Notes: generated by a model not told the origin, from the letters alone. A stretch of DNA of 50,916 nucleotides from an uncultured Massilia sp. (GCA_946886065.1 CAMPHU010000007.1:1-50916), one strand, 5' to 3'. Counted from the stretch's first letter, positions 1 through 9,308 are shown. Program-made: numbers and translations.

Positions 1-152
1 ATATCGATGTCAGCAACAACGCCTGGCCGCGCAAGGCAGTGCCTTCGCGCCTGGAACTCTTCAAGACCGAACAGGACAAGAACAATCTGATGCGCGATTT
101 CCACACCCCGCTGAAGAAGCCTGCTGCTGAAGCACCGAAGGCCGTCCAATGA
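1..152 (+). CDS. C-terminal tail of an unidentified protein, possibly an M1-family peptidase (partial)
   Basis: An open frame enters from the left edge (first full codon at base 3) and stops with TGA at 150-152, giving 49 residues that begin IDVSNNAWPRK and end in a Lys/Ala/Pro-rich tail, KPAAEAPKAVQ. The stop overlaps the next start as ATGA, so the two genes are probably translationally coupled. A DxxNxWPR segment near the end of a protein recalls the C-terminus of some M1 metallopeptidases, which I recall next to DUF6702 and TonB-receptor genes in related bacteria. Neither the zinc motif nor any catalytic residue is inside the window, so the family is only a guess. That a gene ends here is well supported by frame and coupling. 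Confidence 0.55.
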   Translation, partial: IDVSNNAWPRKAVPSRLELFKTEQDKNNLMRDFHTPLKKPAAEAPKAVQ

Positions 153-643
153 AACCCGGGTTGTTCAAAGCCCTGTGCGCCGCCCTGCTCATCGCGATGA
201 GCGCGGCGGCACACGCGCACCGCTTCCACACCAGCATCACGGACATCTCGTACAACGCGCGCACCAAGAGCACCGAAGTCGTGCACACCTACATGGCGCA
301 CGATATCGAGGCGCTCCTGACGAACCTCTACCAGCGCCAGTTCGACCTGAGCGATCCGGAAGACCAGGAGGTGCTGCGCAAGTACATCGAGCAGCGCTTC
401 GCCATCAAGGGCCCCGACAACCAGCCCCTGAAGCTGCGCTGGATCGGCATGACCATCGATGCGCAGAGCGTCGTGGTGTTCCAGGAAGCCGAGCAGACGC
501 AGCTTTCGCAGGCCGCCGTCATTCGCCAGGGCGTGCTGATCGACTTCCTGCCCGACCAGGTCAATACCGTCAACCTCAACCAGGCGGGAACGGTGCGTTC
601 CCTCACCTTCATGCGCCAGGCGCTGGAACAACCGGCCCGCTGA
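149..643 (+). CDS. DUF6702 family periplasmic protein
   Basis: 164 residues. Residues 1-23 form a clear Sec signal peptide (hydrophobic core LCAALLIAMSAA, cleavage probably after AHA). The mature part starts HRFHTSITDI, the His-rich opening typical of DUF6702, and continues with alternating beta-type segments and no further membrane helix. The function of the family is not established. The gene overlaps the upstream stop by ATGA, and a TonB-dependent receptor follows 7 bases after its stop, so all three are likely one operon. A role accompanying uptake by the receptor, for example handling a ligand or metal in the periplasm, is inference from position and the N-terminal histidines. Confidence 0.8.
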   Translation: MKPGLFKALCAALLIAMSAAAHAHRFHTSITDISYNARTKSTEVVHTYMAHDIEALLTNLYQRQFDLSDPEDQEVLRKYIEQRFAIKGPDNQPLKLRWIGMTIDAQSVVVFQEAEQTQLSQAAVIRQGVLIDFLPDQVNTVNLNQAGTVRSLTFMRQALEQPAR

Positions 644-650
644 ATCGACG

Positions 651-2693
651 ATGCAATTACGTGTTCTCCCCTGCGCGCTGGCCGCGCTGTTCGTCCACAC
701 TTCCACCCATGCCGATGATTTCGTCCTCCAGCGCGTGCTGGTCGAAGGCTCGCGCGCCAGCATGCTCGGCATCGCCGACTCCGCCGGCGCCGGCAGCGCG
801 GGCGCGAAGGACCTCGCCAACCGCATCGCCTACCGCCCCGGCGAACTGCTCGAAGTCACGCCCGGCCTGATCGCCAGCCAGCACAGCGGCGAGGGCAAGG
901 CCAACCAGTTCTACCTGCGCGGCTTCAACCTCGACCACGGCACCGACCTCGCCACCTGGGTGGACGGCATGCCGGTCAACCAGCGCAGCCATGCCCACGG
1001 CCAGGGCTGGACCGACCTGAACTTCCTGATCCCCGAGCTGGTCGGCCGCCTGGACTACCGCAAGGGGCCCTACTCCGCGCGCGAAGGCGATTTCTCGTCG
1101 GCCGGGGTGGCCTCGCTCACCTACGCCAACCGCCTGACGAAGAACCTGGCCACGGCCACGCTGGGCCAGGACGGCTATGCACGCACGGTGCTGGCCGGCT
1201 CGTTCGACGCGGCCGGCGGCAGCGTGCTGCTTGCGCTGGAAGGCATGAAGAACGACGGCCCGTGGACGCGGGCCGACGGCTACCGCAAGACCAATGCGGT
1301 GCTGCGCTACAGCCGCGGCTACGCCAACAACGGCTGGAGCGTGACCGCGATGCACTACAGCGGGCACTGGAACGCCTCCGACCAGATTCCCCTGCGCGCG
1401 GTGCGGGCCGGCCAGCTGGGCCGCTACGACAATCTCGACAGCCTGGATGGCGGCGAGGCGAGGCGCGCCAGCCTGTCCGGCGTGTGGCGCCAGACGTCGA
1501 GCGACGCGGCCTCGAAACTCAGCGCCTACGTGATCCGCAACCGGCTCGACCTGTACTCGAACTTTACCTACTTCATGAACGACCCGGTCAACGGCGACCA
1601 GTTCAGCCAGCCGGACCGCCGCGTGACTTCCGGCCTGGACGGCAGCCACACCTGGCACGTGCACCGCAGCGAACGCTTCTCGTCCGACGTGACGGTGGGC
1701 GCCCAGCTCCAGAACGACAACATCCACAACGGCCTGTACGACACCCGTGCGCGCCAGCGCCTGGCGACCACGCGCGAAGACCATATCGTCGAGACCAGCG
1801 GCGCCCTCTTCATCGAGAACGCCACGCGCTGGAGCGAGGCGCTGCGCACCGTGGCCGGCGTGCGCGCCAGCCGCTACGCTTTTCGCGTCGACAGCGACCG
1901 GCTTGACAACACCGGCAGCGCGCATGACACGCTGCTGACGCCCTCGCTGAATGTGGCCTACGGGCCGTGGGCCTCGACCGAGCTGTATGCCAATTACGGC
2001 CACGGCTTCCACAGCAACGACGCCCGCGGCACGGTCGCCACGGTCGATCCGAAGACGCTCGACCCTGTCGAACGCACCCCGGGACTGGTGCGCTCGCGCG
2101 GCTATGAATTCGGCATCCGCAGCGCGGCGATTCCCGCCATGCAGACTTCGCTGTCGGTGTACCGCCTCGACTTCGATTCCGAGCTGACCTATATCGGCGA
2201 TGCCGGCAATACGGAAGCAGGCGATCCGAGCCGCCGCTACGGGATCGAGTTCTCGAACTACTGGCGGGCGCTCAAGTGGCTGTCGGTCGACGTCGACGCG
2301 GCCTATGCGCGCGCCCGTTCGCGCGGCGGCAATCCGGCCGCGAACCGGATTCCGGGCGCCATCGAGGGCGTGGCCCAGCTCAGCCTGACGGTGGACCGCA
2401 GCGGACCATGGTCGGGCGCGCTGCGCCTGCGCTGGTTCGGTCCGCGCCCGCTGATCGAGGACGACAGCGTGCGCTCGCAGGCCAGCGTGACACTGGGCGG
2501 CCGCCTCGGCTACCGGATCGCCAAGGACTGGCAGCTGGAGCTGGAAGGCTTCAACCTCACGAACCGCCGCGATTCGGCCATCGACTACTTCTACGCTTCG
2601 CAGCTGAAGGGCGAAACGGCGCCGGTCGATGACGTGCACTTCCACCCGGTCGAACCGCGTTCCTTCCGCATTACCCTGGTCAAGAATTGGTGA
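651..2693 (+). CDS. TonB-dependent outer-membrane receptor
   Basis: 680 residues with an N-terminal signal peptide (about 1-21, ending HTSTHA). A plug domain follows at about residues 50-165, with the typical run ELLEVTPGLIASQHSGEG, FYLRGFNLDHGTD, WVDGMPVN and RLDYRKGPYSAREGDF. The rest is an aromatic- and Asn-rich barrel that ends FRITLVKNW, a C-terminal aromatic residue as in outer-membrane barrels. Such receptors take up metal chelates, haem, cobalamin or sugars using TonB-ExbBD energy. The substrate cannot be read from sequence. A His-containing plug stretch (QRSHAHGQGW) and the His-rich DUF6702 neighbour would fit a metal ligand, but this is inference. No Fur box is seen directly upstream, where the gene abuts DUF6702. 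Confidence 0.9.
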   Translation: MQLRVLPCALAALFVHTSTHADDFVLQRVLVEGSRASMLGIADSAGAGSAGAKDLANRIAYRPGELLEVTPGLIASQHSGEGKANQFYLRGFNLDHGTDLATWVDGMPVNQRSHAHGQGWTDLNFLIPELVGRLDYRKGPYSAREGDFSSAGVASLTYANRLTKNLATATLGQDGYARTVLAGSFDAAGGSVLLALEGMKNDGPWTRADGYRKTNAVLRYSRGYANNGWSVTAMHYSGHWNASDQIPLRAVRAGQLGRYDNLDSLDGGEARRASLSGVWRQTSSDAASKLSAYVIRNRLDLYSNFTYFMNDPVNGDQFSQPDRRVTSGLDGSHTWHVHRSERFSSDVTVGAQLQNDNIHNGLYDTRARQRLATTREDHIVETSGALFIENATRWSEALRTVAGVRASRYAFRVDSDRLDNTGSAHDTLLTPSLNVAYGPWASTELYANYGHGFHSNDARGTVATVDPKTLDPVERTPGLVRSRGYEFGIRSAAIPAMQTSLSVYRLDFDSELTYIGDAGNTEAGDPSRRYGIEFSNYWRALKWLSVDVDAAYARARSRGGNPAANRIPGAIEGVAQLSLTVDRSGPWSGALRLRWFGPRPLIEDDSVRSQASVTLGGRLGYRIAKDWQLELEGFNLTNRRDSAIDYFYASQLKGETAPVDDVHFHPVEPRSFRITLVKNW

Positions 2694-2748
2694 ACCAGGA
2701 TAGGCCAGCCCCAAGCCGGTGGCGTGGAAAAGTGCTACGCTAGCCGGC

Positions 2749-3495
2749 ATGACAACACCGCAACCACCCTACCTTGACCCGTCGCAGCTGACGGACGCCC
2801 TGCGCAGCACCGGTTATGCCCTGCTGCGTCCCGCCGACGTCGCCCGCCTGGCCGGCTGCAGCCTGGACGAGCTCCAGACACTGGCGCCGAGCTGGGAGCA
2901 CCTCGAGCTGGACAACTACCTGAAGGACGGCGGCCGCTACCGGCGCCGCCGCCACTCCTGCTTCATCGACGACGGCAGCGCGCTCGCGCAGACGCCGCAC
3001 CGCGCCCACTGGCAGCCGGTCGAGTACAACGCCCTGCACGGCGGCATGCACCGCCTGTTCGCGCCGGTGGAGCCGGAGACCGTGGCCAACCCGGCCTGGA
3101 ACCGCCTGCTGCGCTCCCTGGGCGAAGTCTGCTCCGGCGTGCGCGGCCCGCGCCGCTGGTACGTCGAGGCGCACCAGTTCCGCATCGATACCGCCGACGG
3201 CATCGGCCGCCCGACGCCGGAAGGCGCGCACCGCGACGGCGTGGACTTCGTCGCAGTCATCCTGATTGGCCGGCACGGCATCAAGGGCGGCGAGACCCGC
3301 GTATTCGACGCCGACGGTCCGGCGGGCCAGCGCTTCACCATGCTGGAGCCCTGGACCCTGCTGCTGCTGGACGATGCGGCCGTGATCCACGAATCGACGC
3401 CGATCCAGCCGCTGGGCGAACACGGGCACCGCGATACGCTGGTGCTGACCTGGCGCGAGAACGCCTTCCAGGGCGAGGACGTGCAGGCCGCCTGA
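2749..3495 (+). CDS. 2-oxoglutarate/Fe(II)-dependent dioxygenase family protein
   Basis: 248 residues from ATG 2749; an in-frame upstream alternative at 2719 adds residues with no family match. The sequence fits the 2OG-Fe dioxygenase family (PF10014), which includes amino-acid hydroxylases such as the Bacillus L-isoleucine dioxygenase. The facial-triad candidates are H161 and D163 in GAHRDGVDFV and H214 in AVIHEST. R228, in GHRDTLVLTWR, is the likely 2-oxoglutarate anchor. No signal peptide, so cytoplasmic. Substrate unknown; hydroxylation of a free amino acid is the family-based expectation. It lies 55 bases after the receptor gene in the same direction and may be expressed independently. 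Confidence 0.85.
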   Translation: MTTPQPPYLDPSQLTDALRSTGYALLRPADVARLAGCSLDELQTLAPSWEHLELDNYLKDGGRYRRRRHSCFIDDGSALAQTPHRAHWQPVEYNALHGGMHRLFAPVEPETVANPAWNRLLRSLGEVCSGVRGPRRWYVEAHQFRIDTADGIGRPTPEGAHRDGVDFVAVILIGRHGIKGGETRVFDADGPAGQRFTMLEPWTLLLLDDAAVIHESTPIQPLGEHGHRDTLVLTWRENAFQGEDVQAA

Positions 3496-3506
3496 GCCAG
3501 CCGGAT

Positions 3507-3543
3507 AAAAAAAATGCCCGCGAAACCGAAAGGCTTAGCGGGC
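3507..3543 (-). terminator. Rho-independent terminator (minus strand)
   Basis: Reading the minus strand, a stem GCCCGC/GCGGGC (3538-3543 with 3516-3521, loop of 16 bases) is followed by AT and a run of eight T (plus-strand A 3507-3514). It lies downstream of the minus-strand DUF1800 gene that ends at 3736 and faces the convergent dioxygenase gene. The roughly 190 bases between it and the DUF1800 stop hold no other recognisable gene. Confidence 0.7.
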
Positions 3544-3735
3544 TGGAATCCAATTTTCGGAGAAAACTGGAGGAGACGGTTCCAATATAGTCCAAATTAT
3601 TGTGCACTGCAATACCGTAGAACTACCGTAGCTCCTTGTGGAGAGAAACGTTTCCAGATCCACCATATTTTCTTGCTTTTGCGGCATTGCGCAATGCCCT
3701 GTGCGCCCGGCCTGAACCCGCTGGTTTGAGCCGCA

Positions 3736-4782
3736 TCAGTAACGCAAGAATTCTTCACTGCCGAGTAATTCCACAGCCGACCCATTCGATGCCGCCAGCC
3801 CCAGCGCCTCGCGCATGAGCTGCGCGCCGAGCGGCGGCGTGCGCGTCGCCGCGGCCATCGCGGCAGCCGACGGCGTCGGCGCTTCCGGCCGCACCTGGGC
3901 GGGCGACACCGGGCCGCCCGCCTGATCCACGGCGCGCACCGGCGGCGCCACCGAGGCCTGGCGGTGCCGGCGCGGCGCTTCGGCGGCCAGCGCCAGGCGG
4001 CCTTCCGCCAGGGCTGCCGCCACCTCGGGCCAGGCCGCCATCCCCTGCTCTTCCAGCTTCCGCTGCGCCTGGGCCAGGGGCGCCGCATTGGCCACCTCCA
4101 TGCCGCTGCCGCGCACCGCCGACGCCAGCAGGCGCAAGGGATCCTTGCGCTTGGCCGAACGCGCTGCGGGAGCCAGGAATTCGGGGCTCGTGAACAGCGC
4201 CCGCAGCACTTCCTTCTGTGCCCCGCCGCTGCGCCGCCATGCCTCTTCCATGCGCGCCACCAGCGGCGGCGGCGCGCTGCCGACGAACCAGTCCGCCAGG
4301 GCCCGGCACCAGGCGGCCGGGCTGTCGGACCCTGAGTACGGAGCAAACACCCGCGGCCGCAGCTCCTGCGCCATGCGCGCCTGTGCGGCCGCGCCCAAGC
4401 CGGCTTCGCCTTTCTGCTGGAGCCAGAAGCCGACCAGCACTTCCTCGAGCTGGCGCCTGCTGGCGATCGCGCGCAGCAGGCGCTCCTGCCGGGCCAGGTC
4501 ATCGGCCTCGTCCGGGCCGGCGTCCACGCGCGCGCTGGCCAGTTCGTGCACCCGGCGCGCCGTCTCGCCAAGCAGATCGGGCCTGGATGGATCCAGCTGC
4601 TCCGCCACATACGCCTGCAGACCCATGCGCTGCAAGCGCCCGATGTCGCCCGGCCGCGGGCCGAAGCTCATCCGGTTGAGCACGTGCGCGGCCTGCTGCG
4701 CCGTCAGCGGCGCAGCCTCCCAGGCGCGGGCAACGGGCATCAGGCAGAACAGGGCGAGGGCGGCAGCCAGTATCCGGACCAT
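3736..4782 (-). CDS. Short DUF1800-type secreted protein
   Basis: 348 residues. Residues 1-20 form a signal peptide (LAAALALFCLMPVARAW). The start of the mature protein, QAAHVLNRMSFGPRPGDIGRL, is the hallmark of DUF1800 (HLLxRxxFGxxPgei). Full-length members are generally about 450-500 residues and carry a conserved VDFWxNHF segment. Here the matching place reads LVGFWLQQKGEAG, so the Asn-His pair is lost, and the C-terminal half is short and Ala/Pro/Arg-rich. Function of the family is unknown, although members often pair with DUF1501 proteins, which are absent here. It is divergent from the efflux adaptor gene. It may be a diverged or eroded copy, although the frame is intact. Confidence 0.75.
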   Translation of the reverse strand: MVRILAAALALFCLMPVARAWEAAPLTAQQAAHVLNRMSFGPRPGDIGRLQRMGLQAYVAEQLDPSRPDLLGETARRVHELASARVDAGPDEADDLARQERLLRAIASRRQLEEVLVGFWLQQKGEAGLGAAAQARMAQELRPRVFAPYSGSDSPAAWCRALADWFVGSAPPPLVARMEEAWRRSGGAQKEVLRALFTSPEFLAPAARSAKRKDPLRLLASAVRGSGMEVANAAPLAQAQRKLEEQGMAAWPEVAAALAEGRLALAAEAPRRHRQASVAPPVRAVDQAGGPVSPAQVRPEAPTPSAAAMAAATRTPPLGAQLMREALGLAASNGSAVELLGSEEFLRY

Positions 4783-4954
4783 GGAATCTCCTTGTCGATG
4801 TGAGATTTATACCGCAAGCAAGGCGCGGCGTCTCCCGCCCCACGGGCCGGCCATGTAAATCTTTGTAAGCGCCCTGCATAGGCCGCACGGGTGCGCGTTG
4901 CCGTGCAGGCCGCTTTTGCTACACTTGACCGCTTACCTGAAAGTCATCGACACC

Positions 4955-6088
4955 ATGCAGATCAAACGGATTCCACGCGCCGCGCTCCTGGCCGCTGCGG
5001 CAGCTTCCCTGTGCGCGCTGATTGCGTTCGCCCTGAACCGCGGCGCCGGCGCGAAAGACGAACCGTCGCCCCCGCCCAAGCCGGCCCTGACCGTCTCCAC
5101 CGGCCTGCCGTCGAGCGCCAGCCTCCCCCTCGACCTGAGCGCCAACGGCAGCATCGCTGCCTGGCAGGAGGCGGTGATCGGCAGCGAATCGGGCGGCTTG
5201 CGCCTGACCGAGGTGCGCGTCAATGTCGGCGACGTCGTCAAGAAGGGCGAGGTGCTGGCAGTGTTCTCCAGCGAGACCGTGCGCGCCGACGTCGAGCAGG
5301 CGCGCGCCGCCCTGCAGGAGGCGCAGGCCAATGCCGCGGAAGCGGCGGCCAACGCCGAGCGCGCCCGCGCCCTGAAAAGCTCCGGCGCGCTGAGCGAGCA
5401 GCAGGTCACCCAGCTCCTCACCGCCGAGCGCACCGCCGGCGCGCGCGTGAGCGCCGCCAAGGCCACCCTCACCCAGCAGCAGCTGCGCCTCAAGTACACC
5501 CAGGTGGTGGCCCCGGACAGCGGCGTCATCTCGGCGCGCAGCGCCACCGTGGGCGCCGTGGTCGGGATCGGCACGGAACTGTTCCGCATGATCCGCCAGG
5601 GCCGCCTCGAATGGCGTGCCGAGGTGACCGCGCCCGACCTGGGGCGGATCAAGCCCGGCATGCGCGCCTTCGTACGGGCCGCGAGCGGCGGCGAAGTCAC
5701 CGGCAAGGTGCGCACCGTGGCGCCCTCGGTCGACCCGCAGAGCCGCATCGCCCTGGTCTACGTCGACCTGCCTCCTGCACTCTCGGGCAATGCGCCGCTC
5801 AAGGCGGGCATGTTCGCCAGCGGGCGCTTCGAGCTGGGCGCGTCGAGCGCGCTCACCGTGCCGCAGCAGGCGATCGCTGTGCGCGACGGCTTCTCCTACG
5901 TGTTCCGCCTGAACCGCGACAGCCGCGTGAGCCAGCTCAAGGTGACGACGGGACGCCGCCTGGGGGACCGGGTCGAGGTCACCGGCGGCCTGGCGGCGGG
6001 GACGCCGATTGTCGTCAGCGGCGCCGGCTTCCTGAACGACGGCGACCTGGTGCGCAATGTTCCGGCGCCGGCGCGGCCGGCAACCTGA
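4955..6088 (+). CDS. RND efflux periplasmic adaptor subunit (HlyD/AcrA family)
   Basis: 377 residues. ATG 4955 is chosen because it directly precedes a basic and hydrophobic export segment (MQIKRIPRAALLAAAAASL). The family layout follows: a first barrel-sandwich half (residues about 55-100, with EVRVNVGDVVKKGEVLAVF), an Ala/Gln-rich helical hairpin (about 100-160), the second lipoyl half (VVAPDSGVISARSATVGAVV), then beta-barrel and membrane-proximal domains. Adaptors of this kind bridge an inner-membrane pump to an outer-membrane channel. The pump gene starts 13 bases downstream, so they form an operon. No outer-membrane TolC-type gene lies in the window. Substrate unknown. Confidence 0.92.
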   Translation: MQIKRIPRAALLAAAAASLCALIAFALNRGAGAKDEPSPPPKPALTVSTGLPSSASLPLDLSANGSIAAWQEAVIGSESGGLRLTEVRVNVGDVVKKGEVLAVFSSETVRADVEQARAALQEAQANAAEAAANAERARALKSSGALSEQQVTQLLTAERTAGARVSAAKATLTQQQLRLKYTQVVAPDSGVISARSATVGAVVGIGTELFRMIRQGRLEWRAEVTAPDLGRIKPGMRAFVRAASGGEVTGKVRTVAPSVDPQSRIALVYVDLPPALSGNAPLKAGMFASGRFELGASSALTVPQQAIAVRDGFSYVFRLNRDSRVSQLKVTTGRRLGDRVEVTGGLAAGTPIVVSGAGFLNDGDLVRNVPAPARPAT

Positions 6089-6101
6089 GAGGACACCCGC
6101 G

Positions 6102-9100
6102 ATGAATTTTTCCGCCCTCTCGATCCGCAATCCGATCCCGGCGATCATGCTGTTCGCCCTCCTCACGCTGGCGGGCCTCCTGGCCTTCAAGGCCAACAAG
6201 GTGCAGGACTTCCCGGACATCGAGCTGCCGATCGTGACCGTGAGCGCGGTGCTGGACGGCGCCGCCCCGGCCCAGCTGGAAACCGAGGTCGCGCGCAAGA
6301 TCGAGGACTCGGTCGCCACCCTGCAAGGGGTCAAGAACATCTACACGCGCGTGCTCGACGGCGTGGCCACCATCACGGTGGAATTCATCCTGGAGAAGGA
6401 CTTGTCGGACGCGGTGAACGACGTGCGCGACGCCGTCTCGCGCGTGCGCGCCGACCTGCCGGCCGAGATGCGCGACCCGAGCGTGACCAAGGCCGCCACC
6501 GCCGGCCGCGTGATCGCCACCTTCACCGTGGCGCGTGCGCAAGGCGCGGGCAGCGCCATGGACGACCAGGAACTGAGCTGGTTCGTCGACAACGACATCG
6601 CCAAGCGCCTCCTGAGCGTGCCGGGCCTGGGCGCGGTCAAGCGCGTGGGCGGCGTGACGCGCGAGGTGCGCGTGGAGCTCGACGACGCCCGCATGGCGGG
6701 GCTGCGCGTGTCGGCCCTGGACGTCTCGCGCCAGCTGCGCAACGTGCAGCGCGAGGCGCCGGGCGGGCGCGGCGACGTCAGCGGCGCCGAGCAGTCGGTG
6801 CGCACCATCGCCACCGTCAAGACGGCCCAGGCGCTGGCCGCCATGGAGATTCCCCTCCCCGGCGGCCGCAGCGTGCGGCTCGACCAGGTGGCGACCGTCA
6901 GCGACACCGTGGCCGAGCCGCGCGCGCTCGCCGAGCAGGACGGCCGCAAGGTCGTCGCCTTCGAGGTGTTCCGCACCCGCGGCGCGGGCGAGGTCGACGT
7001 GGCGGAAGGCGCGCGCGGGGCCGTCGCCCAGCTGCAGAAGGAGCATCCGAACCTGGTGCTGCGCGAAGTGATCGACAACTCCTTCGCGGTGGAAGAGAAC
7101 TTCGACGCCTCGATGGAAATGCTGTACGAAGGCGCGCTGCTGGCGGTGCTGGTGGTGTGGTGGTTCCTGCGCGACTGGCGCGCCACCCTGATCGCGGCGG
7201 CGGCGCTGCCGCTGTCGGTGATCCCGGCCTTCCTGGGCCAGTACCTGTTCGGCTACACCCTCAACATGGTGACCCTGCTCTCGCTGGCGCTGGTGGTCGG
7301 GGTGCTGGTGGACGATGCCATCGTCGAGATCGAGAACATCTCGCGCCACCTCCACATGGGCAAGACGCCGATGCAGGCATCGCTGGAGGCGGCCGACGAA
7401 ATCGGCATGGCGGTGATCGCCACCACCTTCTCGCTGGTGGCGGTGTTCCTGCCGACCGCCTTCATGGGCGGCATTCCCGGCAAGTTCTTCAAGCAGTTCG
7501 GCTGGACGGCGGTGCTGGCGATCCTGGCCTCGCTGCTGGTGGCGCGCCTGCTGACGCCGATGATGTGTGCCTACCTGCTCAAGCCGGCCAAGCCGCACAA
7601 GGAAGAGGACGGGCCGATCATGCGCCGCTACATGACGGTGATGAAGTGGTGCCTGCGCCACCGCCTGGCCACGGCGATCGGCTCGGCCGTGTTCTTCTTC
7701 GGCTCCATCGCGCTGGTGCCGCTGCTGCCGACCGGCTTCGTGCCGCCCGCCGACCGCTCGCAGACCCAGATCAACGTCGAGCTGCCGCCCGGATCCACCC
7801 TGGCCGAGACGCATGCGGTGGCCGAGCAGACGCGCCTGGCGGCGATGCAGGTGCCGGGCGTGAAGAACGTGTTCAGTTCCATCGGCGGCGGCTCCAGCGG
7901 CGACGCCTTCGCGCCGGGCGCGGCGGCCGAGGCGCGGCGTGCGGTACTGACCGTGAAGACGGTGCACCGCGACGACCGCGACGAGTCGCTGTCCAGCATC
8001 GAACAAGGCATCCGCGAGCGCGTGGCCGCGATTCCCGGCGCGCGCTTCAATGTCGGCGCGCCGGACACCGGCACCAAGATGCAGCTGGTGCTGCGCAGCG
8101 AAGATCCGGAAGCGCTCCAGCTGGCGGCGCGCCAGGCCGAGCGCGAGCTGCGCACCCTGCGCGGCATCGGCAACGTCAGCTCCAGCGCCTCGCTGGTGCG
8201 ACCCGAGATCATCGTGCGCCCGGACTTCGCGCGCGCGGCCGACCTGGGCGTGACCGCGGCCGCCATCGGCGAGACGGTGCGCGTGGCCACCGCCGGCGAC
8301 TACGACCAGGCGCTGGCCAAGATGAATTTGTCCGAGCGCCAGGTGCCGATCCGCGTCAAGCTGCCGGACGCGGTGCGCGCCGACCTGGACGCCATCGGCC
8401 GCCTGACCGTCCCTGGCGCCCAGGGTCCGGTGCTGCTGGCGAACGTCGCCGACATCACGGTGGAAAGCGGCCCGGCCCAGATCGACCGCCTGAACCGCAG
8501 CCGCAACGTGACCCTGGAAGTGGAACTGTCGGGCCGCTCGCTGGGCGAGGTGAACGCCGAGGCGCGCGCCCTGCCCGTGTTCCAGAACCTGCCGCCCTCG
8601 GTGCAGATCGCCGAACTGGGCGATGCGCAGGAGATGCAGGCGCTGTTCGCCAGCTTCGGCGTGGCGATGCTGATCGGCGTGCTGTGCATCTATGGCGTGC
8701 TGGTGCTGCTGTTCAACGACTTCATGCAGCCGGCGACCATCCTGGCGGCGTTGCCGCTGTCGATCGGCGGCGCCTTCGTGGCCCTGCTCATCACGCGCAA
8801 TGCGCTGTCGATGCCCACCATGATCGGCCTGATCATGCTGATGGGGATCGTGACCAAGAACTCGATCCTGCTGGTGGATTATGCGATCCTGGCGCGCAAG
8901 GCGGGCATGAACCGCTTCGATGCGCTGGTGGATGCCTGCCACAAGCGCAGCCGGCCGATCGTGATGACCACCATCGCCATGGGCGCGGGCATGCTGCCGC
9001 TGGCGCTGGGCCTATCGGGCGATCCGAGTTTCCGTTCGCCGATGGCGATTGCAGTGATGGGGGGATTGATGACCTCGACCTTGCTCAGCTTGCTGGTGGT

Positions 9101-9218
9101 GCCGGCGGTGTTCACGTATGTGGACGACTTCGAGCATCTGCTCAAGCGCTGGAGGGGCAAGCTGCGGCGGCATCCGGCGCCGGCTGTGGCAAAAGCGGGA
9201 GAACATACGCCGGGGTGA
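6102..9218 (+). CDS. RND family efflux pump permease (AcrB/HAE1 type)
   Basis: 1038 residues from ATG 6102, which follows GAGGACACCCGCG; the longer upstream frame only adds adaptor-overlapping sequence. The N-terminus FSALSIRNPIPAIMLFALL is TM1 of an RND pump. TM2-6 include VGVLVDDAIVEIENI in TM4, whose acidic pair matches the proton-relay aspartates of AcrB. The second half repeats the fold with MGIVTKNSILLVDYA in TM10. Two large periplasmic loops lie at about 40-340 and 560-860. Length matches the hydrophobe/amphiphile efflux subfamily (about 1030-1050). It works with the preceding adaptor. No TetR- or two-component-type regulator is adjacent, so control is not evident. Confidence 0.95.
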   Translation: MNFSALSIRNPIPAIMLFALLTLAGLLAFKANKVQDFPDIELPIVTVSAVLDGAAPAQLETEVARKIEDSVATLQGVKNIYTRVLDGVATITVEFILEKDLSDAVNDVRDAVSRVRADLPAEMRDPSVTKAATAGRVIATFTVARAQGAGSAMDDQELSWFVDNDIAKRLLSVPGLGAVKRVGGVTREVRVELDDARMAGLRVSALDVSRQLRNVQREAPGGRGDVSGAEQSVRTIATVKTAQALAAMEIPLPGGRSVRLDQVATVSDTVAEPRALAEQDGRKVVAFEVFRTRGAGEVDVAEGARGAVAQLQKEHPNLVLREVIDNSFAVEENFDASMEMLYEGALLAVLVVWWFLRDWRATLIAAAALPLSVIPAFLGQYLFGYTLNMVTLLSLALVVGVLVDDAIVEIENISRHLHMGKTPMQASLEAADEIGMAVIATTFSLVAVFLPTAFMGGIPGKFFKQFGWTAVLAILASLLVARLLTPMMCAYLLKPAKPHKEEDGPIMRRYMTVMKWCLRHRLATAIGSAVFFFGSIALVPLLPTGFVPPADRSQTQINVELPPGSTLAETHAVAEQTRLAAMQVPGVKNVFSSIGGGSSGDAFAPGAAAEARRAVLTVKTVHRDDRDESLSSIEQGIRERVAAIPGARFNVGAPDTGTKMQLVLRSEDPEALQLAARQAERELRTLRGIGNVSSSASLVRPEIIVRPDFARAADLGVTAAAIGETVRVATAGDYDQALAKMNLSERQVPIRVKLPDAVRADLDAIGRLTVPGAQGPVLLANVADITVESGPAQIDRLNRSRNVTLEVELSGRSLGEVNAEARALPVFQNLPPSVQIAELGDAQEMQALFASFGVAMLIGVLCIYGVLVLLFNDFMQPATILAALPLSIGGAFVALLITRNALSMPTMIGLIMLMGIVTKNSILLVDYAILARKAGMNRFDALVDACHKRSRPIVMTTIAMGAGMLPLALGLSGDPSFRSPMAIAVMGGLMTSTLLSLLVVPAVFTYVDDFEHLLKRWRGKLRRHPAPAVAKAGEHTPG

Positions 9219-9270
9219 GCGTCAAACGCAGTGGGTTTGCGTGCATAGCCCTTACCCAGAACGCAGGCGC

Positions 9271-9308
9271 AAAAAACGAAGCCCGGCCCAGCAAACGCTG
9301 GCCGGGCT
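9271..9308 (-). terminator. Rho-independent terminator (minus strand)
   Basis: On the minus strand, AGCCCGGCC pairs with GGCCGGGCT (9300-9308 with 9280-9288) around a short AGC/GCT inner stem. TCG and six T follow (plus-strand A 9271-9276). It ends transcription of the Ser/Gly-rich gene that stops at 9340. The hairpin might also slow plus-strand transcripts leaving the efflux operon, but no T-run follows on that side. Confidence 0.8.

Noticed and set aside
657..2750. 697-codon minus-strand frame opposite the TonB receptor
   Set aside because: No start context and no domain; the receptor has a signal peptide, plug and C-terminal aromatic residue.
6015..8942. 975-codon minus-strand frame opposite the RND pump
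   Set aside because: Composition (His, Arg, Ala, Gln) is that of antisense shadow; the pump on the plus strand has clear RND motifs.
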